The translations under genes were made by a program, and so were the position numbers. A DNA stretch of 64,000 nucleotides, from positions 140,168,642-140,232,641 of the forward strand of contig NC_071354.1 of the NCBI RefSeq assembly GCF_943734655.1, given 5' to 3'. Origin of the DNA: Sabethes cyaneus (taxonomy: Eukaryota > Arthropoda > Insecta > Diptera > Culicidae). Below the pieces are notes generated by a model that was not told the DNA's origin, searched no databases, and saw only the letters and a program-made list of their open reading frames with translations. Of this stretch, positions 10,281-22,772 are shown piece by piece; positions within the stretch are counted from its first letter, which is position 1; each line of letters starts with the position of its first letter.

Positions 10281-12290
10281 TACTTATATAAGTGTATCGC
10301 TCACAACTATTCCTCAGTGCGTATATTATCTCCAAAGTGGTACGGATAAGCGGCTTTTGCGCGTCGAATACGAATTTATTGGATACATATCAGTACGCAA
10401 CTCTTATTTGCAATCTAATTATACATATAAAAATGCTGACTGGGGTCTTAAGACGGTTATACCCAAGGCTTTCCTCTGCTAAACTTTGCTGCTTATCGAT
10501 TGTATGCCACTTGGTTGTGGCAGTCTGTAAATGGCTCCTTTGGTCATATCCGATTGTGGAATTGAAGAAATCCTATTCGCCTGGTTGTTACTGAACCAGT
10601 TTTTAAAGCTGATGGGCCCTATTCTCATAGTCAGCGCATCCCCGCCTAAATTATGTAAGAGCAAAATAGGCAAGGTACAGATCTTCCACAGAATTATGAG
10701 GAACGTACCGCTGAAACTACTAATGCTGTCACGCACCTGAACAGGTTAGGTTTCAACAGAATTTTGTTTAGTAAACTCCACAAAGAATATTTTCTGGCTA
10801 CACCCCTGATTTGCACAATCGCACAATAGCAAGTCCGCTGATTAAGAAGATGAAAGTTGTCTCGTTTGCGATAAGACTAGTTATATAACGTACTTGTTTT
10901 ATTTTATATTATATATTTTATTTAATATTATAATATAAAATATATTTTATATAATATTATAAATATGAAATATTTGAGAATTAAACTAGGTATTAAAATA
11001 ATTGCGCAATGTTCCGGTGTATTTCATAGGAACAACAAAGAAAAAATCCATTGTTGGAACATTCTTTCATTTGTACTGTTCCATAATATTTTGCTGAAAA
11101 CAACATAAATGAAATTTTTTATCTAAAAAAGATAATTTTATTGAAAAAACACAATATTAAATTTTGAAGGACGTTCATAAAATGAACGGTTATGATATAA
11201 AGGTATAAACTGATTGCTTATAACTCTAATAACGCTCTCTTGTTTTGGCTTTTGGCAGTCACAAACGGGGTTTCTGTTTATTCCTTTCACTACATGCTAA
11301 TCGCATAAAGCAACTAATTCGAAACCGTTACACTGATACACATCGAATCTTTTCAATGAAATATTTTGCTCATATTTATTAGAGCCAAATAAATTATTCA
11401 TAAATTATTCGAAATAAAAAATTCACTCATATTGCATAAAAACGAAATTTTGTTCACGTCCTTCTGACGCTTATGTATTTGCTACATCCTTAATAATTGA
11501 GAATTTGAAAGTACCGGCTTTGGTTCGACCAGCCAGTCTTATTTTCGTGTCGTCTACAAACAAGTTTGCTGAACGCCCACTCCGCAATGACTGGCGGGCG
11601 GTTTTTGTATCAATGAACTGCTGCTATTTTTAGATTTTGAATGAAAATGTTTTTACTTTCCACCTACGTCCGAAAGGAAAGAAGAGAGTTTAACTACAAA
11701 AAAATTGGATCGCTACAATTTAAACATTTATGTATTATCTAGTTCAACTTTTACATGATTGTCGTTGTAAACGCTGTCGTAATCAGACCTAACAGAACCG
11801 AAACGATATTTCCGTCGGGATATTTAGTATATTTGTATTTATAAATGAAAATAATGATGATATGACTAGGTATTGCGAGTAAAAAATGATAAAAGTAAAA
11901 ACTGTGATATTACAAACATTTACATTGCTTTTTAAATAGGGTAGTGGATGTAAGCACTAGCGCAGTAAATAAATGTAAAAATTGATATTTATTTTACGTT
12001 TTCAAGCTAACTTTTGTGTATGTGTGATAATAGAACAATTGTTTTTTTATTTGTCAAAAAAAATCTCAGTATTTTAATAAACAGATATATGAAAAATAAG
12101 AAAATTTAGAAACGTGTCTTGCTCCAATAATAGTGGTAATGTTCCTGTAATAGTGGAATTTCAATTTCCGTCTTTTAAATAGTTTATCTATATGTGAATT
12201 CTTCAGTTTCGTATTCAAGCGATTAGGACGCATTAATCTGCCAATAACTTGGAATTATTTTGTCTCTATTACTGAAACAGAATAGATGAA
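10281..12290. other. AT-rich non-coding stretch
   Basis: No recognisable gene or element. A palindromic TATATTTTATTTAATATT-type run sits at about 10890-10970. ORFs of 70-128 codons at 10096-10740 overlap each other and the Helitron end and show no domain. Confidence 0.5.
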
Positions 12291-12484
12291 TAAGGTACCC
12301 CGGGCAAGTGGGATATGGGGTAAGTGGGAATGGAGGTCATAACACTGACGAACTGACGTGACACGGGCGTTTCATTTTTAACTCGCAAGATCTTGCAAGC
12401 AAACGACCACTTGCACTTGCTTACAAGCGAGCGATCGCTTATGTCAAACAGCAGAGCAATGTACAAAGGTACGGGAGACAGATT

Positions 12485-13444
12485 TAGGGGAAGGGCGGTA
12501 AAGACGGACACCTTAAGGTCAAGAGTCAATATCTACTCAAATATAACTGTATTGATTGCAATTTTCATACAAACTGAAACTTTAAGTCTCTGTCTAATAA
12601 AGTTACAGCGTGTACTAGAAAATTTCTTCCAAAATTTATACTTTTTTTAATATTATAAACATTATGTATAAATCAGAGTTTCTGCGCATGGGCGGGAAAG
12701 ACGGACACTTGATATGGGAAAGACGGACACTCGCGAAAAGGTGTCACGCGCCGACGAATTATCAGTATTAAGAAAGATTAACATATTTCATCATGTATTT
12801 AGGAAAGAATTGGCTTGGGAAAACCCCCTACCCAATTCCCCCTTTGAGCGAGGAAATAAAATGGTTCCCTGTTATAATCTTCAATATTTTAATTGGTGAT
12901 GAATTAATCGTTTCTAAAAGTTGGCCTATTCCAACTGTTAAATGACTTCTGGATACTTTTACATGTATAATATGCAAGTATTTGCAATTTACATTGTTGT
13001 TAGGCAAAATGAATACGGAATCTTTGTGTCCGTCTTTCCCTACCTTCGGGTGTCCGTCTTTCCCGACTTGAATACCATTTTTTCAAACTTTAATAACTTT
13101 TTACTGAATATTCAAAAATTCACTAGATTTCCAATGGACATTCAGTGAAGGGTCAAACTAACGTAATGTCGTCAATATAGCACGAAAGTATTGCTTTTTA
13201 ACGATTTACCCGCTATTTTCTTCACACACAAAATTACATCGGTTAGCGTATTTAGGCATTTTTTCTTTGTTTTGCTTATAAATTTGACAGCTGCGCTGCT
13301 AGAAATCGGCAGTTCAATTCAAAAGTGTTTATTCAGTCTATAGAAACATTTCCCATCATTGGTTTGCTTCAAAAAATTATTGTTTATGAAATATGATAAG
13401 TGTCCGTCTTTCCCGCAGTGTCCGTCTTTACTGCCCTTCCCCTA
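12485..13444. mobile_element. TIR element C (MITE, TA target)
   Basis: Ends read TAGGGGAAGGGCGGTAAAG and CTTTACTGCCCTTCCCCTA, nearly perfect inverted repeats bounded by TA. The motif GGGAAAGACGGACAC or its complement recurs subterminally near 12690, 12716, 13028, 13050 and 13402. About 956 bp, non-coding; ORFs inside carry no domain. Confidence 0.78.
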
Positions 13445-14204
13445 TGCAAAATTTAGTTTGTTTCACCGGAAATCTGTATGATTATCGGAAATAACCCTGT
13501 AATTCTTTGTGTAATTTTTACAAAATGTTTTATGCATTTTGTAAACTGTACTTGTGCTCTATGTGTGTTTTTATTTTTTCGTGTCGGTCACTCATAGTTA
13601 GTGAATGACAGTTTGCCAAACCTGTTCTCTACTTTTCCAACTACATAAATAGCGATCCGTTGTGCAGATGGAATTACTGTTTAACGGCAAATTAGCAGTC
13701 ATTAACTTTTCGTCGGAGAGCCCAATTTCGGAAGCAGTTTTTGGACCCAAAAGCTGGGTTCTGGTTGTAAAAATGTAAATACTGCCTTCTTCTTGCCAAT
13801 CTGAACACAGCGAATATATTTTCATGAACAGAATTTTTGTTTCAAACAAAAAAACTGCTTTTGAAATTGGCAGAAGATACAAAAGATACATACCAAAATT
13901 GAACTTTCAATTTAAGCGTTATTTTCAATTTGTACTGTAAGATGGACGCAGCTTTCTATTAATGATGTTTTGATCCCAGGCTTTCGTAAAAGTATATGTA
14001 TCGTAAAAGTATCATAAAACACATTTGAAATCTTCCTACCACCCCCAAAATTTCAAGTTATTGCAAAAAAACGTTTTTTGGCTAGGTGTACACATACTAT
14101 CATGAAAAACTCGAATTATTGAGTACCAAGCAATTTTAAGTTTTTTATACATTTTTAAAAAGCTTAGAGGATAAACTTTCAGAATATATACACATTCACC
14201 ATGG

Positions 14205-14432
14205 TTATACAAAAGTCAGACGAGATTTTTTCAATTAAATATGAAATTTAATTACAAAAATGAAATTTTTCTCACTTTAGGAGTCCTGAAAGTGACCTTA
14301 AAAATGGCCCACATTCCTCAGCTCAACATCACTTGTTTTATATTCAATCCTAAGACTTTGGTCAAAATTTCAGCCAAATCGGTCATCATTTGCAAATTTG
14401 AGACCATTTTTAAGAGTTGTAGAATTTGTTCT
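14205..14432 (+). repeat. Left arm of a long inverted repeat in element A
   Basis: Pairs with 17232-17440 in reverse. Shared text includes CTCACTTTAGGAGTCC, CCTCAGCTCAACATCACT and GCCAAATCGGTCATCA-type blocks. ORFs in both arms encode nearly the same peptide, which reflects the repeat and not selection on protein. Confidence 0.75.
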
Positions 14433-14478
14433 ACATATATCGTGTACAAGATGCATAGTTGTAAGATTAGGCGGGTGA

Positions 14479-17221
14479 TACCGTGACCGCACATAATTGC
14501 GATCAGCTCCTAATTCCGATCACTCAACCTAAATGGTCAATTTTTAGAAAATTGAGCCAAAATCTGTAGTAAATGAGCACGCTTAGTTATTGTGTTATGT
14601 GTTTATGTGTCAGTTGTTGAAAAATGATTGCCTTTGGGGCACCATGCACTTCAAAATAAAATTAATTCGACAGGCAGAAGCAAAAAACGTCATCAAAATG
14701 TATTTTCTTAGCCGAAGTGCTAAGCGTACGATCAAATTTGCTAAGATCATAGCAGCGTGAAAACATATTACCTTCTTCGGTATTCTATGATAACTAATAG
14801 ATACAAGCATATATAACCGTTCTGCATCAAATTTGGCTGAAAAATGCTGAATTTGCGGAATTTATTCCATTAAAGTAATTGATCGGAATTATAAACATAA
14901 TTTTTTTTTCTGCTTCTAATTCCGATCACTATATCAAAGTTAAAAACTGGCAAAATGCAAGCTAAAGAAGTTACTATTTGGATTTTAGGATTGATTGCAA
15001 CGTGATAACATGGTAGGATTATCGAAATTTTTTGACGTAGGACTACGTCTTACGGCAGGGTGTCAACCAAAATCTGGAGTTAAGCTACCGTCACGAAAGA
15101 ATGAAAGATTATGAACGGTAATAGCTCTTCCAATTTAAAATGGATTTTGATCATAAACGATGCAGCAATTGTATGGCTTTTTTGAAAAGATTGTTTGCCA
15201 ATCGCTAAATAGTGAAAATTAACGAAAGCTTTCAAGCTAAAAATTCTCCATACATTTTTCGTATGATAGTCTTGCTTCCCAGGCACGGACGACCATTACA
15301 CACCAAGCTCGTGGCTGGTGCTGATTAGCATAAGCAAGCATAAGCATAGGCACAAGCATAGGATTCCGTCCGTGTGCTGCTACTCCGTTATTGACCAGGA
15401 CCGATGAAAATTGCAGAATGATGGCTGGAAAAAGCATGCTAAGGACAGCGCACTGTTCCTTTTTGTGCAACCTTATCAGGTCCCTGCGTGCTGATCAATA
15501 CAGACGCCGGCTACGTCCGAATGAGGGTCCTGGTGGGATAGGAAGGAATGTTACTCCAATACTTGTTCCTAATAAAGACCAGGGAATCCGCAGCATCTTC
15601 ACAAGCATCAAGCTTGTGACTGCTGCTGATTCAAGACAAAGAAGCAAAATAAACTTGCGTATTTTTTGTTTACTACAGAGCACAGTATAGCTAGGTGCTA
15701 CATTCCGATTTGGAATTTTGACCTTCTGTTTTTATACGACAGATTTCGTAGCCTGTAAGAATACGGGACAATTATGCTACAAATCCTTTGACTCTTTCAG
15801 TCGAGATTCGAACATGTGACGTCTAGCTTCCTGATCAGATGATTCTAGCAAAAATCTTACAGAATTGTTGCTCAAGTTGATATTTCTATCAAACTTTGTT
15901 ATAAATGTTTCTACCAAGATTCTATCTCGTTCTGTTACTTATAAATCGCTTTGTCACAATTTGGTTATACAGCAAGACAGAATACTGATTTTTGTTACTC
16001 ATATGGACATAAACTAGATAAAATTATATCATAATTTGATATATTTGTGATATGCCTTGAGCAAATTTTGTTACAATTTTAGTTATTTCAACTGCTAACG
16101 AGACAAGTTTCTAACAAAACGCAAAGGAGACTTTGTTATAAAATACTTATTATCTAGAACTCATCCTGTTATAAATTTGATATATTCATTTGATCGGGTT
16201 ATTAAACCAGTGCCGTTCCTCCAAGCCAACTGAAAGACTCAGACGTTTTGCTTTTCTAACACTGCAAACAAGCGACAGCGACAGCGCAGTTATGAACTAT
16301 CTTATTAATGCGTGTTCTTTTAATATAACAATAACATATTATTTTGAGGCCTTAAGTTTTCTCCTAGAACTTTGTTAATAGCTGGATGCGTGAGGCAAAT
16401 TTCTGTATGAAATACTTCGACTTTGGCACTGGTAAAAATATTCGTTTTTGATAACACAAAATAGCTCACCTACCATAAATACGGTACAGCAAGATAATAT
16501 TATTATTATATTGTTTGTTTTTTTCTCACTTTACGCTACATATGCCAATATGGTGTAAAAAGTTTTCTTTAATATTCGAGGTTTCTTCGCGAAAACCAGC
16601 CTCACGTAGTTCTACGCCAACTACGCGGTCATGTCTGGAACACAACCTCTCTGATTTGATTTTTACTATTATTTATGATCAAAGCTTTATGAAAACGTCG
16701 AAGTGACCCAATTTTATTGTAATTGTAACAGTAGAACAAAGATAAAAGAAGAGGAAAGTGTTATAATCCGCTTGTCGATCTTTTGAGTACACAAATTTTA
16801 TGAATATTAAGCTAATGATAATAATGATCATTAACGCAAGCAGAAGATGACTGGTAGGGGGATTATCGTCAAATTACATAAAAGCAATACATTTCAGATC
16901 CATTTGGTACGAGTTGACAAAAGTCTTTTGCTTTAACAGCTCATCATGACGTGATCGGAATTAGATACACCTGTGATCGGAATTAGAATCACCCCTTATA
17001 ATTGATGATCGGAATTGGGTGCACTGATGCATCATACTATGATGCATTTTTTTTAACTTTCGGTAAATAATTTAGGCATTTTAGTATTTTTCCATGAAAC
17101 ATAATTGAAAATACTTGCTAAAGACACATACCGTGTAAATAAATATCAAGGCTATATTTATCAGTAGGGAGTCAAAGATGAATCATGGCTTAGGTGATCG
17201 GAATTAGGTGCTTTCACGGTA
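14479..17221. mobile_element. TIR element B inside the loop of element A
   Basis: Left end TACCGTGACCGCAC, right end TGCTTTCACGGTA, both bounded by TA. Subterminal CTAATTCCGATCAC / GTGATCGGAATTAG repeats occur at 14510, 14880, 14920, 16955, 16977, 17007 and 17193. The interior (2.7 kb) shows no transposase. The stretch 15270-15690 is more GC-balanced, with CATAAGCA short repeats and an unidentified open frame on both strands. Confidence 0.7.
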
Positions 17222-17231
17222 TATGGGAAGC

Positions 17232-17440
17232 AACAAATTCTACAACTCTTAAAAATGGTCTCAAATTTGCAAATGTTTATGGATTTGGCTGAAATTTTGA
17301 CCAAAGTCTTAGGATTGAATATAAAACAAGTGATGTTGAGCTGAGGAATGTGGGTCATTTTTAAGGTCACTTTAAGGACCCCTAAAGTGAGAAAATTTTC
17401 ATTTTTTTAGTTAAATTTCAAATTTAATTAAAAAAATCTT
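17232..17440 (-). repeat. Right arm of the long inverted repeat in element A
   Basis: Reverse complement of 14205-14432 with scattered mismatches. Element B occupies the loop. Confidence 0.75.
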
Positions 17441-17509
17441 GTAATGATCATAGGTGTAGATTACCATAATTATGCAATTTTTTGGTCCCACTGGCCCCGG
17501 GGTACCTTA

Positions 17510-18239
17510 CTAAAGTTAGAGTTTTGATTCTCAAACTAAATTAATAAAAAGTTATTGCTTTTAAGAGTTTCAAAACTGTTTGAAGTTTTTTCGAGATAAT
17601 ATGAAATTATAATTGTAAAATATCTGACATTAATAAATAATTCCAAAATAGGCGAAAATAATGACAAACATAGTTTTTCCACTATTACTGTTACTCCGAT
17701 TATTACCTATATATATCTACGCTTGTGAAACTCCTGATTTTCTAATTGAAATCAAATTTGTCAACGCGAAATACGTTACATTTTAACTGATATTAATATC
17801 AATAGACTGTTGTACATATAAATGTTTAAAACTACGACTAAACGTTTTTATGAACTTTTACACCTAAATATTGCCTGTGTTACCGTGAGCAGATAGTAGC
17901 ATTTAATTTTATCTACAACCTTCTATTTTCATGCATTTAAAGGCTAGACTAACGGTGAAACGCGAATCTGACGCGATGCAAGAAGGTAATAATGTAAGCC
18001 CCCAGTGTCCAGAGCTTCGGTTCTTGGGCGTTTCGCTGGCATGGAAGAGGTTTCAAGAGACAAGAGTAAAGAAATACCTATTCGCCACGCATAAATCCAC
18101 TTTAAAACGGTCGTTCGTTTCAAAAGAAGGGAGAAGTAACGGCGGCCTTAGCACTATAAACCGCAGCACGGAGCGAAAAGAAAAACACTTCTTCCGTTCA
18201 TTTGTTCGTAGGCTGTGCAGCACGGTATTGGCCGGGGTC
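17510..18239. other. Non-coding stretch upstream of a GC-rich block
   Basis: AT-rich at first, then more balanced from 17930. An open frame at 17931-18287 (118 codons) has no recognisable domain. Confidence 0.4.
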
Positions 18240-18493
18240 TGGCTTGGTTTGTCGTGCTATTCAGAGCTGTCGGATCGATGGAATTAACCTCGCGCGTAGT
18301 TGAATCCTCAACAACCGGTCCGGTCCACGCGTGAATCCGCGCCAACAGTCAGCAGCAACGAGCAGACCAGTTCTTCTCCTGCGCGCGCGTCTACGTTCTT
18401 CTTCTTTTACGCTCCGCACCTCGGCACTGCACGCGCTCGAGGCAGCTTTCCAAGCCCACGGAACGCCTAGCATGCTCGACATCAAGATGAGAG
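18240..18493 (+). other. Candidate first exon or promoter region of a host gene
   Basis: A CpG- and GC-richer block in AT-rich surroundings, looking like an insect 5' UTR. An ATG at 18472 gives a short start (MLDIKMR) and then meets a good splice donor: GAG then GTAAAC, with the intron starting at 18494. A frame from 18331 runs into the same donor. No downstream exon can be tied to it. It may equally be a chance GC-rich island. Confidence 0.3.
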
Positions 18494-18968
18494 GTAAACA
18501 ACTTTTTTGCTTCTCTGTTTCATAGCCTCTTTCTTATTTCTTTACCCTCCTCACGTTGTCCTGTTGTCTGTGCAGATTTTTCTCTGAAGGCAATAACACA
18601 GCCTCCACATCTTCTTATGGACAACGGTTTTACGTTTCTTGGGAATATTCGAAAAAAAAATTAAGTTCATAGCAGAAAAGTAATGCCTAAGCCGGCATTA
18701 TTCGTACTAAGTTTCAAACATGGTCTATATTACCATCAGTTTCAATGAAAAAAGACATCAAGTATGCACATATAATACAATTGAGCAATTCCAGCTCAAC
18801 CAGCCAAAGCCAAACTCGATTATTTTTTATTGGAATGAAATTTTCCTAACGTGTTGGATACCAAGCAAGAACTCATTTTCCACTAAACTTGATTTTTTTC
18901 TTCTAGAGTAACTAGGAAATTAAGTGGAAATTAGGTGCCTTTTTAGAAAAAAATTACACTGGAAGAAA
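18494..18968. other. Non-coding stretch
   Basis: Would be intron if the exon candidate is real. Nothing recognised. Confidence 0.4.
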
Positions 18969-19580
18969 AAACTTTTTAAAACCATGATAAAAATGATCTC
19001 AAAACCATCCCCTCCGATTTGCATATTTTTTTTAAAGATAGCCTAAATTATACCCTAAAATTTGATGAAGAGTTATCGATGGACACGATTTTAGATTTTT
19101 TTTAAATCTGAAATTTGACATGTTTTTCAAAAATATCCAAATTCTGCAGTATTTGGTAAAACTCAAACAAAATCAAATTCTACGCATAATTTTGAACAAA
19201 TTATGTCAAAGAAACTTTATTCTTAGGCCTAGCCGTTCTCAAGTTATTACAAATTTAAAATCTAAAAAGAAAAACCCATGATAAAAATCATAAAATGTCA
19301 ATTATCTCAAAACCATCCCCTCCGATTTACCTAATTTTTTTTTAAAGATAACTTAAATTATGCCCTAAAATCTGGTGAAGGGCTATCGATGGACACTCTT
19401 TCGATTTTTTTTTAAATTTAAAGTTGGACAAATTTTTCAAAAATATCAAAATTTTATTTTTTTATAAAACTTAAACAAATTCAAATTCTACGCATAATTT
19501 TGAACAAATTTACACATATAAACTTTTGTCTTAGGCCCAACCGCTCTTAAGTTATTGCAAAATTAAAATTTACCCACAGG
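18969..19580 (+). repeat. Tandem duplication with a period of about 308 bp
   Basis: CTCAAAACCATCCCCTCC occurs at about 18998 and 19306. Both copies then share CTATCGATGGACAC-type, TTCTACGCATAATTTTGAAC and CTCAAGTTATT blocks. The copies are clearly diverged. Confidence 0.8.
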
Positions 19581-20096
19581 ATGCAATAACTTGAGACTGG
19601 GTTTAAGAAAAAAGTTTGACAATTGACAATTAATAGATACCACTCAGTGGCAAACAATCCATAGATGTGTTGATTTCAAAGATTTAGTGCCATAATTGGT
19701 GGTTATTAAATTAACTTTGGTCGAATATGGCGAATATGGTCGAACTGACCGGAAACCATGTTGTGATAAAAATTTAAATTTGATTCTTAACCCATTAAGT
19801 CTCAGCGTATGAAATTTATATAATATATGAAATTTCTGTAATTTCAATGATAGGTATACCGGGTCATAAGAACATACACAAAATAGCACTAGTAACGGGA
19901 TCATATTTCGCCTGGTGTGGGTCATAGTGGTTCTATTGTTGTTACGTATGTACAAAATAATTAGCAACACATATTTATTGTTTTGATTTTGTTATATGTT
20001 GAATTACCCGAAGAGCTGAAAGCCATACCAAAAGACCATCTTACCGATATATTATTGCGTTATGATATGATAATATATTTTGTTATTGAGTAGATA
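19581..20096. other. Non-coding stretch
   Basis: A 108-codon minus-strand frame (19644-19970) has no domain signature and an AT-driven composition. Nothing else noted. Confidence 0.4.
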
Positions 20097-20477
20097 CACG
20101 CTATGTCCGAAGGCACTTATTACTGAACTTTCTTGTACTTCAGATTTGCCAGAGGGCTGTGACGCTTCTGCATTTTTCTGAGATTTTAAGAATATGACAA
20201 AGATGCAGAAGTGTCATTGCAAGGGGAATTATCAACCCGTACAAAACTTTGGGAAATTAAATTTGGGGTGAGGATAGCCAAATTTGGTTGAAATCGGAAA
20301 TATATAAGCTTAAAAATGGTACCTATATAAACTTAGAAATGGGATTTTTTCAAAAACACAAGATAGAATATTTAAGGCCTTTCGTTAAATTCATGGTTTT
20401 GATGAATACTAACAACCTGTGAAAGTAAATCTGAGGTTCATCAAAGTTCAATGATAAGTGCCTTCGGACATAGCGTG
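20097..20477. mobile_element. MITE with 30-bp inverted ends
   Basis: Left end CACGCTATGTCCGAAGGC followed by ACTTATTACTGAAC; the right end is its inverse (AAGTGCCTTCGGACATAGCG). 381 bp, non-coding. Outside it, TTTTGTTATTGAGT-A/G-GATA is found on both sides (20078-20096 and 20492-20510). Confidence 0.8.
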
Positions 20478-21235
20478 AGATATAGAGATATATGATTTTG
20501 TTATTGAGTGGATATTCAGAACATTGGTAGTAAGATGAGTTTAATAACTGATTATGTTATCATATCTTGTTATGACACAAAAAAATGTAGTGCATGTTAT
20601 ACAGCAAACACCCGGGCGATATCACAATAAATCAACGACACTGGTCGCAGTGATGAGTCCATACAGGAAAAAAATGACGCTAGAATGACACTCAATATAT
20701 TTTATGAAATGATTTTTTAATATCTCCAATGCTTCTGCATTCGAAATTCAATTAACAATACTAAAATATGTTATTCCAAACTCTCAATACAGTTATGCCT
20801 TTGCTGATTAAATATAACAAGTATTTATTCATTTGATCTTAAATGTTTATTAGTTACTAGTTAAGCCCGAATCTTACGATCCGGAAAATATAAATGACTG
20901 TTCAGAATTCAGAAAACTGCGGATACATTCCACTGGCTAGTGTTTGCGAAGATGTTTAATCTTTGTATTAGTTCTTTGAGTTCTTATATTGCATAATATA
21001 GCTCTTCGATGTTGTACATAAAAGAGTCATAGCCGGAAACTGAAACAAATGGTTTTTATGGTCGTATTGGATTTTATTTAACTGAATAAAAACTTCTGGC
21101 TGTTTGCAACATTTATGTAGGCTGATTAGAGTAAAATGTTGCTTAGAAAATTCTTGATCGTTTGCTATCATTAACTCATGTTTTAAAATTTTGCGACTTG
21201 GTCCGGTCTGATTTAACACCGACCATATGATACCG
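20478..21235. other. Non-coding stretch
   Basis: Nothing recognised. A 104-codon minus-strand ORF (20968-21282) runs into the minisatellite and is not convincing. Confidence 0.4.
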
Positions 21236-21955
21236 CGACAAGCAATCGAGTTGAACAGAGGCGAATCGAGCAGTCGAATCAAGCAATCGAGTCAAGCAGT
21301 TGGGTCGAGCAGTCGAGTCGAACGGTCAAGTCGAGCAGTCTAGTCGAGCAGTTAAATCAAACTGTTCAGTCAAGCAGTCCGGTCGAGCAGTTGAATCGAG
21401 TGGTCGAGTCGAGCAGTCAAGTCGAACAGTTAAATCGAGCCAGTACTCCAGTCGAGCAGTTGAATCGAGCACTCCAGTCGAGCAGTGTAGTCGAGTAGTC
21501 CAGCCGAGCAGTTGAATCGAGTAGTCTAGTCGAGCACTTGAGTTGAGCAGTCGAATCGAAAAGTTTAGTCAAGCAGTCGGGTCAAGCGGTTAAGTCGAAC
21601 AGTTGAGTCGAACAGTTCATTCGAGCAGTCGAGTCGAGTAGTCCAGTCGAGCAGTTGAATCGTGTAGTCCAGTCGAGCAGTTGAATCGAGCAGTTGAATC
21701 GAGCAGTTAAGTTGAGCTGTCGAATCAAACAGAAGTAAAGCAGTTGAGTTGAGCAGTTATATCAAGCTGTTCAGTCAAGCAGTCCAGCCGAGTCGAGCAG
21801 TTTAATCGAGCAGTCCAGTCGAGCAGTTGAATCGAGTAGTCTAGTCGAGCAGTCGGGTCAAGCGGTTCAGTCGAGCAGTTAAGTCGAACAATTGAATCAG
21901 GCAGTTCAGTCGAGTAGTCCAGTTGAGCAGTTAAGTCGAGCTGTCGAATCAAATG
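21236..21955 (+). repeat. Minisatellite of a 10-bp unit
   Basis: About 70 imperfect copies of GTCGAGCAGT (variants GTTGAATCGA, GTCAAGCAGT, GTCCAGTCGA). Because 10 is not a multiple of 3, all frames read as low-complexity peptides rich in Ser, Arg and Val or Leu and Asp; these are not genes. Confidence 0.93.
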
Positions 21956-22219
21956 TCTTCAGATTAAGATGATTTTTTCTGCTTTACAACTACGAAGCAA
22001 ACATGGAAAGTTGGAAAAGTAAGAAGTTTTTCATTGTGCACTTTTTCATTTTTACCACTGCAAAATTCTGTGAAATGATCACACCTTTTTTGTTTTTCGT
22101 ATTTTTCACCAAGTTGGAAAACTTTTTTCGAAATTCTATTCATACCACACCATTTCGGAATGACATGAAGTGAACACATGACGTGAAGTGAACTTTAACG
22201 ATTACATTCTAGGATAACG

Positions 22220-22500
22220 ATAGCGTCATTGACGAAACGCGTTAGCAGATCAATGCCCTCTATGTGGATCTTGCACAAGCCCTTCGATAGTGTACCGCAT
22301 TCTTTGATAGTAATGAAGTAGGAAAAATTATGATTTCTTGAGAGGCTGGAACGCAGATACTGTCGTATCTTATCGAACGCAATACGTTTGTAGGCGTTAA
22401 TGGAGCTAGTTCCTCCCATTTGAGATAAAATCAGGTTTACGCCAAGGAAACCACCCAGTCCCACTGCTGTTAATTCTTTTTATAAACTATTTGTGCTTCC
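22220..22500 (+). pseudogene. Decayed CR1-like reverse transcriptase fragment
   Basis: Across frameshifts the plus strand reads QINALYVDLAQA, then FDSVPHSLIVMK, LSYLIERNTFVGVNGASSS and a remnant of the VPQG-LGPLL motif. This is the catalytic palm start (motif A) through motif B of a CR1-type enzyme. Several stops and frame changes mark it as old. Confidence 0.5.
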
Positions 22501-22772
22501 ATTTCTGGCCTACTTCTCAAGCACAGACATCAAATTGGTCTAGGTTTATTCGTCGCCCCTGCCTGTGAAGCACGCCAATCTCAAAAAAAAATATGCGGAA
22601 ATTTGCCTTTGAAACTTTTTGTTAATTTTCACTATGTAGTGATTTAAAAACAAAATTTAAAAAAAGTATTATGTAACATATTTTATTTATTTTATTTAAC
22701 ACTGCCTTCGATAAGAAAATTGTACAGACTAAATATTCTTGGAATTAAAGAAAAGAATTTTTTTTTCAAACT

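Larger units (their letters stand above)
12291..17509. mobile_element. Large TIR element A holding two nested elements
   Basis: Left end TAAGGTACCCCGGGCAAG, right end CCCCGGGGTACCTTA: an inverted repeat with TA at both outer edges, suggesting a TA target duplication. It contains long inverted arms at 14205-14432 and 17232-17440 and two further elements (C and B). No transposase is visible, so it is non-autonomous. Confidence 0.6.

Noticed and set aside
10096..10740. Several overlapping ORFs of 69-128 codons
   Set aside because: They overlap the Helitron 3' end and each other on both strands and contain no domain or coding bias.
14241..14486. An 81-codon ORF with a similar ORF at 17161-17370
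   Set aside because: The similarity follows from the long inverted repeat of element A at the DNA level; there is no domain.
15490..15690. A gene on either strand inside element B
   Set aside because: Open frames exist on both strands at once, with no domain; the balanced composition probably reflects another unidentified repeat.
19644..19970. A 108-codon minus-strand ORF
   Set aside because: No domain, low-complexity AT-rich codons, no splice or promoter context.
20968..21282. A 104-codon minus-strand ORF
   Set aside because: AT-driven composition, runs into the minisatellite, no domain recognised.
21300..21952. Open frames of 71 and 75 codons in the minisatellite
   Set aside because: They are translations of a 10-bp tandem repeat and change frame with each unit.
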